Notes under the pieces: model-generated
Databases searched by the model: none
Told to the model about the DNA's origin: nothing
The model's input: the letters and a program-made list of their open reading frames with translations, nothing else
Program-made: the position numbers and the translations under genes
Assembly: GCF_001427225.1 (NCBI RefSeq)
Contig: NZ_LMFH01000006.1
Location: 62,001-126,000, forward strand
Direction of reading: 5' to 3'
From: Lysobacter sp. Root494
GTDB taxonomy: Bacteria > Pseudomonadota > Gammaproteobacteria > Xanthomonadales > Xanthomonadaceae
Length of the DNA: 64,000 nucleotides
Shown here: positions 17,584 through 27,228 of the stretch, in pieces
Numbering within the stretch: the stretch's first letter is position 1
Layout: every line of letters starts with the position of its first letter

Positions 17584-19484
17584 TGAATGCCGCGAATCAG
17601 TTGATTGATAACGGCAACGCCGAGGCCGCCGTAGCCGCTTACCTGCACCGGCACGAAACCAAGGGCCTGTTGCGCTTCATCACCTGCGGCAGCGTCGACG
17701 ACGGCAAGAGCACGCTGATCGGGAGACTGCTGTACGAGAGCAAGGGCCTGTTCGAGGACCAGCTCGCCGCACTCGACAAGGACAGCCGCCGCCACGGCAC
17801 GCAGGGCGAGAACATCGACTACGCGCTGTTGCTCGACGGCCTGTCCGCCGAGCGCGAGCAGGGCATCACCATCGATGTGGCCTACCGTTTCTTCAGCACG
17901 GACAAACGCAAGTTCATCGTCGCCGACTGCCCGGGCCACGAGCAGTACACCCGCAACATGGCGACCGGTGCGTCGACCGCCGACGTCGCGGTGGTGCTGG
18001 TCGACGCACGCAAGGGCCTGCTGACACAGACGCGCCGGCACAGCTACATCGTTTCGCTACTGGGCATCCGCCACGTGGTGCTCGCGGTCAACAAGATGGA
18101 CCTGGTCGGTTACGACGAGGCCATCTTTGACGACATCGTGGCCGGCTATCGCGAACTCGCCGTGCAACTGGGCATCGCGCACGTCACCGCGATTCCGCTG
18201 TCGGCGCTGAAGGGCGACAACCTGCTGCAGCGTTCGCCGAACACGCCGTGGTACGACGGCACCAGCCTGCTCGGCTTCCTCGAAACCGTGGACGTGGGCA
18301 CGCGTGGCAGCGATATCGGATTCCGCTTGCCGGTGCAGTGGGTCAATCGGCCGAACCAGGACTTCCGCGGCTTTGCCGGCACGATTGCGGTGGATGCGGT
18401 ATCACCCGGTGATGACGTCGTGGTGTTGCCGTCGGGCCGCCGTTCGAAGGTTGCGCGGGTCATTGGCGCGAATGGGGATCTCGATCGCGCCGTCGCCGGC
18501 CAGTCGATCACGCTGACGCTTACCGACGAACTCGACGTCAGCCGCGGCGACGTCCTCGCCGACGCGCACAAGCCGCCACAGGTTTCCGACCAGTTCGCCG
18601 CGCACGTGCTCTGGATGGGCGAACAACCGCTGCTGCCAGGACGCCCGTACTGGCTGAAGGTCGGCACGCGCACGGTCAGCACAAGCGTCACCGAGATCAA
18701 GCACAAGGTCGACGTCAACACGCAGGACCAGCTCGCCGCCAAGCATCTCGAACTCAACGAAGTCGGCTACTGCAACCTGCATCTCGACCAGGCGATTCCG
18801 TTCGAGGCCTACGCCGACAATCGCGAACTCGGCGGCTTCATCCTGATTGACCGCCAGAGCAACGCCACCGTCGCCGCCGGCACGATCGACTTCGCCTTGC
18901 GCCGCGCCGGCAACATCCACTGGCAGCACGTCGACGTCGACAAGGCCGCGCGCGCGCGGAGCAAGGCGCAGGAGCCGCGCTGCGTGTGGTTCACCGGCCT
19001 GTCGGGCTCGGGCAAGTCGACCATCGCGAACCTGGTGGAAAAGCGCCTGCACGCGATGGGACACCATTGCTACATCCTCGATGGCGACAATGTGCGCCAT
19101 GGCCTCAACAAGGACCTGGGTTTCACCGACGAGGACCGCGTCGAGAATATCCGCCGCGTGGCCGAAGTTGCGCGGCTGATGGTCGACGCGGGTTTGATCG
19201 TGCTGGTGAGTTTCATCTCGCCGTTCCGCGCGGAACGGCGCATGGCCCGAGCCCTGTTCGAGCCGGGCGAGTTCGTCGAAGTCTTCGTCGACACGCCGCT
19301 GGCCGTCGCGGAAGGCCGTGACGTCAAGGGCCTCTATGCGAAAGCGCGCGCAGGCCGGATTCCGAATTTCACGGGTATCGATTCGCCATACGAAGCACCG
19401 GAGCAAGCGGAACTTGTGCTCGATACGGTGCACGAAGCGCCGGAAGTGGCGGCGGAGAAGGTGATTGCTCGCCTGCTGCCGTAA
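17583..19484 (+). CDS. cysNC: Bifunctional sulfate adenylyltransferase subunit 1 / APS kinase
   Basis: The 633-residue protein fuses CysN and CysC. The N-terminal GTPase has P-loop GSVDDGKST at 36-44, [11 protein letters not shown] as G3 and NKMD as G4; GTP hydrolysis drives APS formation on CysD. From about residue 460 comes the APS kinase, with P-loop GLSGSGKST at 472-480 and the [11 protein letters not shown] substrate motif, giving PAPS. Fusion of this kind is common in Xanthomonas and Rhizobium (NodQ-like). It is translated from an ATG overlapping the cysD stop and ends at a strong terminator. PAPS feeds the CysH type encoded at 12 kb. Confidence 0.96.
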   Translation: MNAANQLIDNGNAEAAVAAYLHRHETKGLLRFITCGSVDDGKSTLIGRLLYESKGLFEDQLAALDKDSRRHGTQGENIDYALLLDGLSAEREQGITIDVAYRFFSTDKRKFIVADCPGHEQYTRNMATGASTADVAVVLVDARKGLLTQTRRHSYIVSLLGIRHVVLAVNKMDLVGYDEAIFDDIVAGYRELAVQLGIAHVTAIPLSALKGDNLLQRSPNTPWYDGTSLLGFLETVDVGTRGSDIGFRLPVQWVNRPNQDFRGFAGTIAVDAVSPGDDVVVLPSGRRSKVARVIGANGDLDRAVAGQSITLTLTDELDVSRGDVLADAHKPPQVSDQFAAHVLWMGEQPLLPGRPYWLKVGTRTVSTSVTEIKHKVDVNTQDQLAAKHLELNEVGYCNLHLDQAIPFEAYADNRELGGFILIDRQSNATVAAGTIDFALRRAGNIHWQHVDVDKAARARSKAQEPRCVWFTGLSGSGKSTIANLVEKRLHAMGHHCYILDGDNVRHGLNKDLGFTDEDRVENIRRVAEVARLMVDAGLIVLVSFISPFRAERRMARALFEPGEFVEVFVDTPLAVAEGRDVKGLYAKARAGRIPNFTGIDSPYEAPEQAELVLDTVHEAPEVAAEKVIARLLP

Positions 19485-19502
19485 CGCTGCTCCCGGTCCG
19501 AA

Positions 19503-19538
19503 AAACCAAAACCCCGGCGCCGGCCGGGGTTTTGGTTT
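19503..19538 (+). terminator. Bidirectional terminator after cysNC
   Basis: A 13-bp inverted repeat (AAACCAAAACCCC and GGGGTTTTGGTTT) with A and T tracts on both sides can end cysNC on the plus strand and the facing glsB-like gene on the minus strand. Confidence 0.9.
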
Positions 19539-19552
19539 CTGCAGGATCGATG

Positions 19553-19816
19553 TCAGGCAGTGGCTTTCGAGGTCTTCCTGCGAATGGCTTCATAGAGGAA
19601 CAGCAGGATGATGGCGGCGACGATCGCGCAGACCCAGACCATGACGGTGCTGGTGAGATTGAGCATGGCCGCCAGCCGGCTGCCGACGAGGGCACCCGCG
19701 ATGCCGAGCAGGATGGTGAGGATCCAGCCGATCGGGTCCGCGCCGGGCTTGAAGAAGCGGGCGAGGATGCCGACGACTGCGCCGCCGATGATGTAACCAA
19801 TGACGCCTTCGAACAT
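19553..19816 (-). CDS. GlsB/YeaQ/YmgE family stress membrane protein
   Basis: The 87-residue protein has three hydrophobic segments (IGYIIGGAVVGILARF, IGWILTILLGIAGALVGSRL, VMVWVCAIVAAIILLFLY) with small-residue helix-packing motifs typical of the transglycosylase-associated/GlsB family. Members are envelope proteins induced by general stress; no biochemical role is established. The start at 19816 has an AGGAGCATCTCC ribosome site. The C-terminus is basic (RRKTSKATA). It converges with cysNC. Confidence 0.88.
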   Translation of the reverse strand: MFEGVIGYIIGGAVVGILARFFKPGADPIGWILTILLGIAGALVGSRLAAMLNLTSTVMVWVCAIVAAIILLFLYEAIRRKTSKATA

Positions 19817-19950
19817 GGAGATGCTCCTGTTGAATCGTTGGTCGGTGTGGGGCGCGGCCATCCTAACAGCCGCTTCGGTGCGGGCACGCTGCGGTGCAGC
19901 GTGGGGTGTTCGCGGCTATTGAGAGCATTGCTGGAGGCTTGTCCGCGGAC

Positions 19951-20005
19951 ATGCTGTTGCTCGTCAGTCCCGCGGTTGCTCATCCGCAAGCCGCAGGAAT
20001 GACGT
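19951..20005. repeat. Decayed relative of the MITE-like palindrome
   Basis: GCTGTTGCTCGTCAGTCCCG followed by CGGTTGC, and the inverted GCAAGCCGCAGGAATGACG, match the end sequence of the element at 14411-14568, including the GCTGTTGC flank, but the core is missing and the arms differ at a few positions. It lies just upstream of the dipeptidase terminator. Confidence 0.6.
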
Positions 20006-20011
20006 CAAAAC

Positions 20012-20037
20012 AAAAGCCCGGCCGAAGCCGGGCTTTT
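20012..20037 (-). terminator. Terminator of the M20 dipeptidase gene
   Basis: AAAAGCCCGGC, loop CGAA and GCCGGGCTTTT form a perfect 11-bp hairpin. On the minus strand it ends in a T tract, 24 bp past the dipeptidase stop. Confidence 0.92.
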
Positions 20038-20060
20038 GCATTCAGACGATGAGCCGCCAA

Positions 20061-21551
20061 TCAGCAGCAACCATGATCCCCACGCTGCTCGCCACCCGCC
20101 ACCGCCGCGACGCCGCGCGTTTCGCCGCGCAGGCTGGCCAGGTGATGTTCGGCGATCACGCGAGACACGGCCGAGGTGACGCGCTTGCCCATCGGGATGT
20201 GCAGGAACTCGTTCGGCCCGTGCGCATTCGAATGCGGACCGAGCACACCGGTGATCATGAACTGCGCGCCCGGGAACTTCTCGCCGAGCATGCCCATGAA
20301 CGGAATCGTTCCGCCTTCGCCCATGTACATTGCCGGCGCGCCGAAGAATTCCTGGCTCGCCGTATCGATCGCGTTGGACAGCCACGAAGACATCGCGGGC
20401 GCATTCCAGCCGGTGCTGGCCTTCTCCAGTTCCAGGGTGACCTTCGCGCCGTTCGGCGGATTGGCTTCGAGGGTCTGCTTCAGCAGGTCGCCGGCCTTCT
20501 TGCCTTCCAGTGTCGGCGGCAAGCGCAGCGACAGCTTCACCGACGTGTGCGGCCGCAGCACGTTGCCGGCCGACGATAGGGGCGGCATGCCATCGACGCC
20601 GGTCACCGACAACGCAGGCCGCCAGGTGCGATTGAGCACGAGCTCGGTGAGATCGTCCGACATGGGCTTCATGCCGGCGAGCAGTGGGAACTTGTCGAAG
20701 ATCGCGGTGTTCAGCACACGCGCGGCTTCCTTCGCCTGCTCCAGGCGTTCGGCGGGCACTTCGACGTGGAGGCCCTCGAGAATGATGCGGCCGGTGTTCT
20801 CGTCCTCGATGCGCGACAGCAACTGTCGCAACAGGCGGAAGCTCGACGGCACGATGCCCGACGCATCACCGGAGTGCACGCCTTCTTCCAGCACCTTCAC
20901 GGTGAAGTTGCCGCCGGCGAGGCCACGCAGGGAAGTGGTGCACCACAGCTGCTCATAGTTGCCGCAGCCCGAATCCAGGCACACGACGAGCGACGGCTTG
21001 CCGATCCGGTCGGCGAGGTGGTCGACGTAGGCGGGCAGGTCGTAGCTGCCGGATTCCTCGCAGGCCTCGATCAGCACCACGCAACGCGAATGCGGCAAGT
21101 TCTGCAGCTGCAGCGCCTTGACCGCGGTGAGCGAGCCGAAGATCGCGTAGCCATCGTCCGCGCCGCCGCGGCCGTACAGGCGATCGCCCTTGATCACCGG
21201 CTTCCAGGGGCCGAGGTCGTCGTCCCAGCCCGTCATCTCGGGTTGCTTGTCGAGGTGGCCGTAGAGGATCACGCAATCCTCGTCGCTGCCGCCGTTCGCG
21301 GCGGGGATGTCGATGAAGATGAGCGGCGTGCGGCCCTCGAGGCGCACCACTTCGAGCTGCATGCCGGGAATGTCCTGCGCGCGCGCCCACTTCTCCATCA
21401 GCGCAACCGCGGCGTCCATGTAGCCGTTCTTGACCCAGTCCGCGTCGAACATCGGCGACTTGTTCGGGATGCGGATGTATTCGACGAGTTGCGGAACGAT
21501 TTCCTCGTCCCATTTGGCGGAGACGAACTGCTCGATCTTGCGGCTATCCAT
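20061..21551 (-). CDS. M20 family metallopeptidase (dipeptidase)
   Basis: The 496-residue cytoplasmic protein belongs to the M20 carnosinase-like dipeptidases. It has the first zinc site in YGHLDKQPE (His and Asp), the bridging-Asp region GRGGADDGYA, the ACEESGS motif with the catalytic and metal Glu, and a C-terminal GPHSNAHGPNE that supplies the last His. A lid/dimerisation domain fills the middle. Members hydrolyse dipeptides with broad specificity. The first ATG (MDSRKIEQF) gives the normal length. The C-terminal end (GGEQRGDHGCC) is Gly- and Cys-rich and looks unusual. It is a single-gene unit. Confidence 0.9.
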   Translation of the reverse strand: MDSRKIEQFVSAKWDEEIVPQLVEYIRIPNKSPMFDADWVKNGYMDAAVALMEKWARAQDIPGMQLEVVRLEGRTPLIFIDIPAANGGSDEDCVILYGHLDKQPEMTGWDDDLGPWKPVIKGDRLYGRGGADDGYAIFGSLTAVKALQLQNLPHSRCVVLIEACEESGSYDLPAYVDHLADRIGKPSLVVCLDSGCGNYEQLWCTTSLRGLAGGNFTVKVLEEGVHSGDASGIVPSSFRLLRQLLSRIEDENTGRIILEGLHVEVPAERLEQAKEAARVLNTAIFDKFPLLAGMKPMSDDLTELVLNRTWRPALSVTGVDGMPPLSSAGNVLRPHTSVKLSLRLPPTLEGKKAGDLLKQTLEANPPNGAKVTLELEKASTGWNAPAMSSWLSNAIDTASQEFFGAPAMYMGEGGTIPFMGMLGEKFPGAQFMITGVLGPHSNAHGPNEFLHIPMGKRVTSAVSRVIAEHHLASLRGETRGVAAVAGGEQRGDHGCC

Positions 21552-21779
21552 TGGAATTCCCGGCTGCAGGCTTTTCGGGGGAAAAGCGCGGATTTGGAAG
21601 GGGTTAGGCCGATCAGTCTAGCGCAGGTGGGTTTTTTCCTACCTCGGAAGCGGGCTTTTCCCGGCCAGGGACAAGGATTGCGCCGATGGGTTGCTCTGGG
21701 TGGGCCGTGGAGACTGTCCTCACCGGCCGCTGACGCCGGATCGAACCGGAACATCCCATCACGCAAGGAGAGCAATGCC

Positions 21780-22109
21780 ATGAACAAGTTCGTCACCCTG
21801 CTGCAGACCCTCGTTCTCTCGCTGCTGTTCGCCGGCAGCGCCTTCGCCGCCGACAAGGTCAACATCAACACCGCCGATGCCGCCACCATCGATCGCGTGC
21901 TGCTCAACATCGGCCCGAGCAAGGCGGAAGCGATCGTCGCGTACCGCAAGGCCAATGGCGCGTTCAAGAGCGCCGAACAGCTGACCCTGGTCAAGGGCGT
22001 TGGCCTCAAGACGGTCGAGAAGAACCGCGATCGCATCGTCGTCGCCGGCGGCGCACCGGCCGCGCCACGCAAGCCGGCCGCCACCGTTCGTCCGGCTGCC
22101 AAACGCTGA
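21780..22109 (+). CDS. ComEA-like helix-hairpin-helix protein
   Basis: The 109-residue exported protein has a signal peptide (MNKFVTLLQTLVLSLLFAGSAFA) and a ComEA-type double helix-hairpin-helix domain beginning DKVNINTADAATID and containing LVKGVGLKTVEKN, which binds DNA backbone non-specifically. In competent bacteria ComEA pulls transforming DNA into the periplasm. The Ala/Pro/Lys-rich tail (PAAPRKPAATVRPAAKR) could add charge. The ATG at 21780 follows an AAGGAGAG site; the ATG five bases before is out of frame. No other competence gene is near. Confidence 0.88.
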   Translation: MNKFVTLLQTLVLSLLFAGSAFAADKVNINTADAATIDRVLLNIGPSKAEAIVAYRKANGAFKSAEQLTLVKGVGLKTVEKNRDRIVVAGGAPAAPRKPAATVRPAAKR

Positions 22110-22170
22110 GCCATTGCATGGATCAGGGCTGGATGCCCGAGGACAACAGACGCAGTCTGGACATGGATGT

Positions 22171-22213
22171 GCCGCCCGGCCCACGAAGGATTCGTGGCCG
22201 GGCGGATCTTTTC
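22171..22213 (+). terminator. Terminator of the ComEA-like gene
   Basis: A 15-bp arm hairpin (CCGCCCGGCCCACGAA against TTCGTGGCCGGGCGG, one bulged base) is followed by ATCTTTTCTT. Confidence 0.85.
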
Positions 22214-22287
22214 TTGCGTGCTTCACGTCCGCGTCGACATCAAGGCGGCGTGTCCGCCGCTTGCAGGTACCCCCGTTAAACTTGGGC

Positions 22288-22905
22288 ATGGCCGACGTAC
22301 AGACCAGCTGCTCCTGGGTGATTCCCGCCAACGAATACCGCCGCGAACGCTGGCGCAACCAGCTCGGCTGGACGCGGGAGATCTACCGGTCACCGGAGGA
22401 GGGCGAGTGGAGCTGGCGCCTGTCGATCGCCGAGATCGAACGCGATTCCGCGTTCTCTTCCTTCCCCGGTATCGATCGCGAGCTCGTGCTGCTGTCGGGC
22501 AACGGGCTTCGCCTGCGTTTCGATGAGGGCGAAGTGCACGAACTGGAACCGCCGCACGGCAAGTTGCGGTTTGCCGGTGAGCGCGCGGTGACCGGCGAAC
22601 TCGTGGATGGCCCGACGCACGACTTCAACCTGATGTGGCGGCGCGATGAGGTACAGGCCGACCTGTGGCATCGGCCGCTGGTGGGTCCGATGGTGATCTT
22701 CGTCGAGCCAGGTTCGACCTGGGCGGTGCACCTGCTTGCGGGGCACGCGCGTTTTGCGGACGACTCGGGGCTTCCTGGACTGGAAACTGCGGACACCGCA
22801 ATCCTGCAGGCCGGTGCGACACGCCTACGCCATGTCATCGAAGGTGGTGGCGAGCTGCTGCTGGTACGCGTGACTCCCGCCGGCGCGCAGAACGTCGACG
22901 ATTAG
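22288..22905 (+). CDS. HutD/Ves family protein
   Basis: The 205-residue protein is a cupin-like HutD/Ves family member. Visible family features are the N-terminal NEYRRERWRNQLGWTREIYR segment, WSWRLSIAEIERDSAFSSFPGIDR and the SGNGLRLRF strand. HutD is linked to histidine utilisation regulation in Pseudomonas and Ves to a temperature-related phenotype in E. coli; no hut genes are nearby, so its role here is unknown. The ATG at 22288 is used because the family starts there. It converges with the PepSY gene. Confidence 0.85.
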   Translation: MADVQTSCSWVIPANEYRRERWRNQLGWTREIYRSPEEGEWSWRLSIAEIERDSAFSSFPGIDRELVLLSGNGLRLRFDEGEVHELEPPHGKLRFAGERAVTGELVDGPTHDFNLMWRRDEVQADLWHRPLVGPMVIFVEPGSTWAVHLLAGHARFADDSGLPGLETADTAILQAGATRLRHVIEGGGELLLVRVTPAGAQNVDD

Positions 22906-22943
22906 TTCGGTTCTGGATCGAACATAACTACTAGACCCGGTCG

Positions 22944-23612
22944 TCAGAACAACGCCGGTCCGAGCACGATCACCAGCACGACGATCGACACGCCCATCAC
23001 GCTGACGACCATCTGCTTCGCAGTGCGCCCGCGCACCCACATCCAGATGCCCGAGATGCCCAGCAGCAACATGCCGATGGCGAAGCTGTCGGCCAGCAAC
23101 AACCAGCTCCAGCCGCCGCCCACGCCCTTGTGCAGGCGGTTGAAGGCCGCCATCGTCGTGTGCGAATTACGCTTGAGTTCCGCCTTGTCCTGCCCCGGCG
23201 TGTATTCGAGCGCCCACGAATCGCTGGCCGTGCCACCGCTCAGGCTCCATTTCGGCGCCGCCTTGCCTTCCTTGCCTTCGCGCGGCGCCTCGCGTCCGCC
23301 ACCGGGCGGACCCTTGCGGATCACTTGCGCATCCAGGCCCTGCGTCTTGCGCAGCCACAGCGAGAGCTCCTCGGGGGTGACGCGAGCCTCCATGGGAATC
23401 TGCAGCGTCGCGCGTCCAGCTTCCTGTGTGTCGCCCTGCGGCCATGCGCCTTCGCCGAAGCGGTGGTTCATCACCAGGCCCGTGAACCCGTAAATGATCG
23501 TCGCAAGCGCACCCCATGCACCGATCCACAAGTGCAACTGACGGATCCAGCGATAAGTGGTGTTGCTGCGACGGCGGGCAGTTGCGGAGGCGCTGAGGGT
23601 CGTGGCGTTCAT
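22944..23612 (-). CDS. PepSY-associated transmembrane protein
   Basis: The 222-residue protein has an N-terminal membrane segment (LHLWIGAWGALATIIYGFTGLVM), a periplasmic-size loop, and two C-terminal helices (LLADSFAIGMLLLGISGIWMWV; MGVSIVVLVIVLGPAL) in the PepSY-associated arrangement. HLWIGAW and RLHKGVGGGW carry histidines that could bind haem as in related iron-reductase-like proteins. It is the last gene of a TonB receptor-PiuC-PepSY operon and probably helps reduce or release iron from siderophores in the periplasm; that role is inferred from context. The ATG at 23612 is 32 bp after piuC. Confidence 0.82.
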   Translation of the reverse strand: MNATTLSASATARRRSNTTYRWIRQLHLWIGAWGALATIIYGFTGLVMNHRFGEGAWPQGDTQEAGRATLQIPMEARVTPEELSLWLRKTQGLDAQVIRKGPPGGGREAPREGKEGKAAPKWSLSGGTASDSWALEYTPGQDKAELKRNSHTTMAAFNRLHKGVGGGWSWLLLADSFAIGMLLLGISGIWMWVRGRTAKQMVVSVMGVSIVVLVIVLGPALF

Positions 23613-23643
23613 GCTTCGATTGGGTTCGGAAAGTAGTGCGGAC

Positions 23644-24330
23644 TCAGGGCTCGGCCCAGCGACGCAGGAGGTTGTGGTAGACGCCGGTGAGCTGCACCAG
23701 CGCGGGATGCTCGGGTACATCCTGGGTGAGTCGGCGAATCGACACATCCAGTTCGAACATCAGCCGTCGCTGCGCGTCCTCGCGCAACATGCTCTGGATC
23801 CAGAAGAAGCTCGCCAGGCGCTCGCCACGCGTAACGGGCGTGACCCTGTGCAGGCTGGTTCCCGGATAGAGCACCATGTCGCCGGCCGCAAGCTTCACCT
23901 GCTGGGTGCCGTAGGTGTCTTCGATCACCAGTTCGCCGCCGTCGTACTCTTCGGGCGCGCTGAGGAACAGCGTTGCGGAGACATCCGTGCGAATCGGCTC
24001 GGCGCCGCCGCGCGAGCGGTCGTAGCGAACCGCGTTGTCGACATGGAAGCCGAACGACTGCCCGCCGCCGTAGCGATTGAACAGCGGCGGATAGATCCGT
24101 TGCGGCAACGCCGCGGAAAAGAACGTCGAGTTGCGCGACAGCGCCTGCAGGACGAGGGCACTGAGTTCGTGCGCGATCGGGCCGTCTTCCGGCAACTGCG
24201 AATTATCCTTCGCCTGGGCCGACTGGTATCCAGCTGTGATGCGGCCGTCGGCCCAATCCGCCTGGGCAAGACGCGCACGGCAGTGCGCGACCTGCTCGGC
24301 GGTGAGGACTTGCGGGACGTGCAGCAGCAT
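23644..24330 (-). CDS. piuC: PiuC-type Fe(II)/2-oxoglutarate dioxygenase (PKHD hydroxylase)
   Basis: The 228-residue protein belongs to the PKHD-type hydroxylases (YbiX/PiuC). The metal ligands are His96 and Asp98 (FHVDN) and His161 (LHRVTPV), with Arg171 to bind 2-oxoglutarate. Family length is about 225. PiuC is found next to catecholate-siderophore receptors such as PiuA and Fiu, and is thought to act on siderophore or iron status; its real substrate is unknown. The stop of the receptor gene lies 61 bp upstream, so the two are probably co-transcribed under iron control. Confidence 0.92.
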   Translation of the reverse strand: MLLHVPQVLTAEQVAHCRARLAQADWADGRITAGYQSAQAKDNSQLPEDGPIAHELSALVLQALSRNSTFFSAALPQRIYPPLFNRYGGGQSFGFHVDNAVRYDRSRGGAEPIRTDVSATLFLSAPEEYDGGELVIEDTYGTQQVKLAAGDMVLYPGTSLHRVTPVTRGERLASFFWIQSMLREDAQRRLMFELDVSIRRLTQDVPEHPALVQLTGVYHNLLRRWAEP

Positions 24331-24391
24331 CGAGTTGCTTCCCCTTTTATGCCTGCCGCGTAAGAACGGGGCGGCTCCAGTGAGTTTCCGA

Positions 24392-26743
24392 TTAGAACCT
24401 GTAAGCCGCGGTCAGTACCACCGAACGTGCATCGCCCGGCGTGGCCCAGCCGTTGTTGCGGACGCGGACGTAGTAGTCCTTGTCGAACAGGTTGCTGGCG
24501 TTGAGCTGCAGGCTGAGGCTGTCGTTGACCTTGTAGCCGACCATCGCGCGGTGCGTGGTGTAACCCTTGATCGCTCCTGCATTCGCACCCGACGTGCTGT
24601 ACCACTCATAGCCGCCCTGGTACGTCACGCCGTAACCGAAGGTCCAGCGATCCAGGTCGTAGGTGGTCCACAGGCTGCCAGAACGTTCCGGCGTGCCGCT
24701 GATCGCCCGGCCCGCGAATGGGTCCGGATTGGCCGCAGTGTTGCCGCAAGCCGTGCTCGGATTGTCGATGCAGAAGTCGGAGACACCCTGCAGCACTTCG
24801 CTATCGAGCCAGGTCACGTTCGCAAATACCGACCAGGTGTCGGTGATGTGCCCTGCAGCGCCCACGCTGATGCCGTCGACGCGCGCTTCGCCATCCAGCT
24901 GCTGCTCGCCGAGCGGATTGTCGGGATTGCCCGGATCCGAAACTCGGTAGTTCTGGCGATCGTTGCGGAATGCCGCCGCCGTCAGCGACAGGCGGTTGTC
25001 CAGGACGTCCCACTTCGTTCCGAGCTCGATGTTGATCGCCGTCTCGGGATCGACATTGCAGTTTGCCGTACCGGTGGTGCTCGAAAGCGTGCAGCTGCCG
25101 TTGACCGATGCCTTCGACGGCGTCTTGCTGTTCGAATACGACAGATAGACGGATCCATTCGATGCCGGCTTGAACACCAGGCCCGCACGGTACGAGAACA
25201 GGTCATCGCTGTTCTTCGCCGCCGGCGGAATCGCCAGCACGGCGCCGATGTTGGTGTTATCCGGATTCGGATTCGTCGCCGTGGGAGCGGTGTAGGTCTT
25301 GATGTTCCACACGACGCTGTCGCCTTCGTTGTGCTCGAAGCGAGCACCGAGGTTCAGCATCCAGCGGTCGCCGAACTTCAGCGTGTCGAAGACGTAGGCG
25401 GCCTGGTTGTCGAGTGTGCCTTCGGTGCGACCGGTCAGCGTCGGATTGATCTGGCCGGTGTAAACATGGTCCGGATTGCTGATGGACGTGGTCGGCAGGA
25501 CGAAGACTGTGCCGTCCGGATTCCGGAACAGGGCGGAAGACGTCAGGTCGAAGCTTTCATGCGAGAACGACACGCCGGCCACGAGGGCATGCTCGACAGC
25601 ACCCGTGTGGAACACGGTGGTGAAGTCGGTCTGGCTGATCGCGATGGCGTTGCTGGTATCGCGCTGATGACCACGCGGACCGCCGCTCGGAGTGAAGGTG
25701 TCCGGTACCGTGCACGGCTGGCCGTTCGCCGGGTTGACGCCGCTCGCGAGGCACCAGGTTCCCTGCGGGGCATCGACGACGCTGAGCTGGTCGACCTTCT
25801 GGAAGCGAGCGAGGCTGCGCAGCGTCGAGGCATCGCCGATGTCCTTTTCGAATACGCCGGTCAGCATGTCGACATCGATTTCCTGCTTGTCGATGTTGCT
25901 GTAGCCGTAATAGTTTTCCCGATCGGCACCCGGAAGCAGGCCACCGAACGCGCTGTAGTACGGCACGCCGTATTGCGGGGTGTTGTCGTCGCTCTGGTGG
26001 AGATAGCTGAGCGTGAAGCGGGTATCGGTGCCGATGCCGAACGCGATCGATGGCGCAATGCCCCAGCGCTCGAATTCCTCCACGTCGCGGCCCGGGACGT
26101 CGTTGCGATGCGCCATCGCATTGAAGCGCACGGCGGTCCCGTTATCGAGGTCCTGGTTGGTGTCGATCGCAATGCGGCCGTAGCTGTCGGTGCCAGCACT
26201 GCCCTGTAGCAGCGTGAAGTCGCCGCTGCGCGCACGCTTGCTCACGAGGTTGATGTTGCCGCCGACCGAACCGGCGCCGGAATAGACCGAGTTCGCTCCG
26301 TTGATGAGTTCGACCGCGTCGACGTTGAAGGTATCAGTGCGGCTGTATTGCGCGCTGTCGCGCACGCCGTCGGTCGTGATGTCGGTACTGGCGTTGAAGC
26401 CGCGCAGGGTGATGCTGTCGCCATAACCGCCGCCGCCTTCGCCTGCACCGAAGGTGATGCCGGGCAGCGTGGTGAGCACATCGCGCAGCGACAGCAGGTT
26501 CTGTTCCGACATGACCTTCTGGGTCACCACCGTGATCGTCTGTGGCGTGTCGACCAGGGCCTCGGTGTACTTGACCGAGTTGGGCATGGTGACCCGCTGA
26601 CCCTGTACTTCGACTTCGTCCAGATCGCGTGCGGAGCGGGCGCCTGCGTCATCGGCCGGAACTTCAGCGAGCGCATTGAAGCTGAGGGCGAACGAAAGGG
26701 CGGCCGCGAGCGGCCTCACGGCGGGGGACTGACGGATGGACAT
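24392..26743 (-). CDS. TonB-dependent siderophore receptor (Fiu/PiuA-like)
   Basis: The 783-residue outer-membrane receptor imports ferric siderophore with energy from TonB. It has a signal peptide (through ALAEVPA near 29), a plug domain ([17 protein letters not shown] and [18 protein letters not shown]), a 22-strand barrel region and the terminal phenylalanine ending VVLTAAYRF. The plug pattern fits catecholate receptors of the Fiu/PiuA group, and the piuC partner supports that; the ligand itself cannot be read from the sequence. An AGGAAGTC site precedes the ATG at 26743, and a Fur-like box lies 50 bp further upstream. Confidence 0.92.
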   Translation of the reverse strand: MSIRQSPAVRPLAAALSFALSFNALAEVPADDAGARSARDLDEVEVQGQRVTMPNSVKYTEALVDTPQTITVVTQKVMSEQNLLSLRDVLTTLPGITFGAGEGGGGYGDSITLRGFNASTDITTDGVRDSAQYSRTDTFNVDAVELINGANSVYSGAGSVGGNINLVSKRARSGDFTLLQGSAGTDSYGRIAIDTNQDLDNGTAVRFNAMAHRNDVPGRDVEEFERWGIAPSIAFGIGTDTRFTLSYLHQSDDNTPQYGVPYYSAFGGLLPGADRENYYGYSNIDKQEIDVDMLTGVFEKDIGDASTLRSLARFQKVDQLSVVDAPQGTWCLASGVNPANGQPCTVPDTFTPSGGPRGHQRDTSNAIAISQTDFTTVFHTGAVEHALVAGVSFSHESFDLTSSALFRNPDGTVFVLPTTSISNPDHVYTGQINPTLTGRTEGTLDNQAAYVFDTLKFGDRWMLNLGARFEHNEGDSVVWNIKTYTAPTATNPNPDNTNIGAVLAIPPAAKNSDDLFSYRAGLVFKPASNGSVYLSYSNSKTPSKASVNGSCTLSSTTGTANCNVDPETAINIELGTKWDVLDNRLSLTAAAFRNDRQNYRVSDPGNPDNPLGEQQLDGEARVDGISVGAAGHITDTWSVFANVTWLDSEVLQGVSDFCIDNPSTACGNTAANPDPFAGRAISGTPERSGSLWTTYDLDRWTFGYGVTYQGGYEWYSTSGANAGAIKGYTTHRAMVGYKVNDSLSLQLNASNLFDKDYYVRVRNNGWATPGDARSVVLTAAYRF

Positions 26744-26792
26744 GACTTCCTGGGCACTTTGCGCGGCGTCTTGCCGCTTCGCAGCTCATGTT

Positions 26793-26811
26793 AATGAGAC
26801 CGATTCGCATT
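26793..26811 (-). promoter_or_regulatory. Fur-box-like palindrome upstream of the siderophore receptor
   Basis: AATGAGA, five bases and TCGCATT form an imperfect 7-5-7 palindrome (6 of 7 pairs) close to the AATGAGAAT-type half sites of Fur boxes in xanthomonads. It lies 50-68 bp upstream of the receptor start, where a repressor would cover the promoter. Confidence 0.55.
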
Positions 26812-26877
26812 TGCAAGAAGGCGGGCCGGGGGTGCCGCACAGACTTCATCGACTGCTTTCAAGAAATACCGTCGGGA

Positions 26878-27201
26878 TCACCCGCGGTCGTCGCGCGTCC
26901 ACACGCCGGTTTCGTCGACCTTGACCGGGAACTTCACCACCGGCTCGTAGGCGGGTGCGCACAGCGGACGGCCGTCGCGCACATCGAACTTCGCGCCATG
27001 CAGCGCGCACTCGATCGTGGCTTCGTCGGCATCGAAGTGTCCCGCGGAGAGTTCGAAGTCCTCGTGCGAGCACTTGTCTTCCATCGCATAGAAGTCGCCG
27101 TCGTAGTTCACGATGAGGATCGGCGTGTCGCCGTCCCAGGCCACCGTGGATTCGCCCGGCAGCAGTTGCGATGTGGCGCAGACGAATACCCAATCACCCA
27201 T
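26878..27201 (-). CDS. Rieske-type ferredoxin
   Basis: The 107-residue protein is a soluble Rieske 2Fe-2S protein with the ligand pairs C-x-H (Cys44, His46) and C-x2-H (Cys65, His68). It lacks a signal peptide or membrane anchor, so it resembles the ferredoxin components of ring-hydroxylating oxygenases and NirD-like small subunits. As part of the tail of the suf operon, 27 bp after the acetyltransferase gene, it may be a client or an electron carrier for cluster assembly. This link is by position only. Confidence 0.9.
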   Translation of the reverse strand: MGDWVFVCATSQLLPGESTVAWDGDTPILIVNYDGDFYAMEDKCSHEDFELSAGHFDADEATIECALHGAKFDVRDGRPLCAPAYEPVVKFPVKVDETGVWTRDDRG

Positions 27202-27228
27202 GGTCGATCCGGTCCTTGATGCAGGAGT

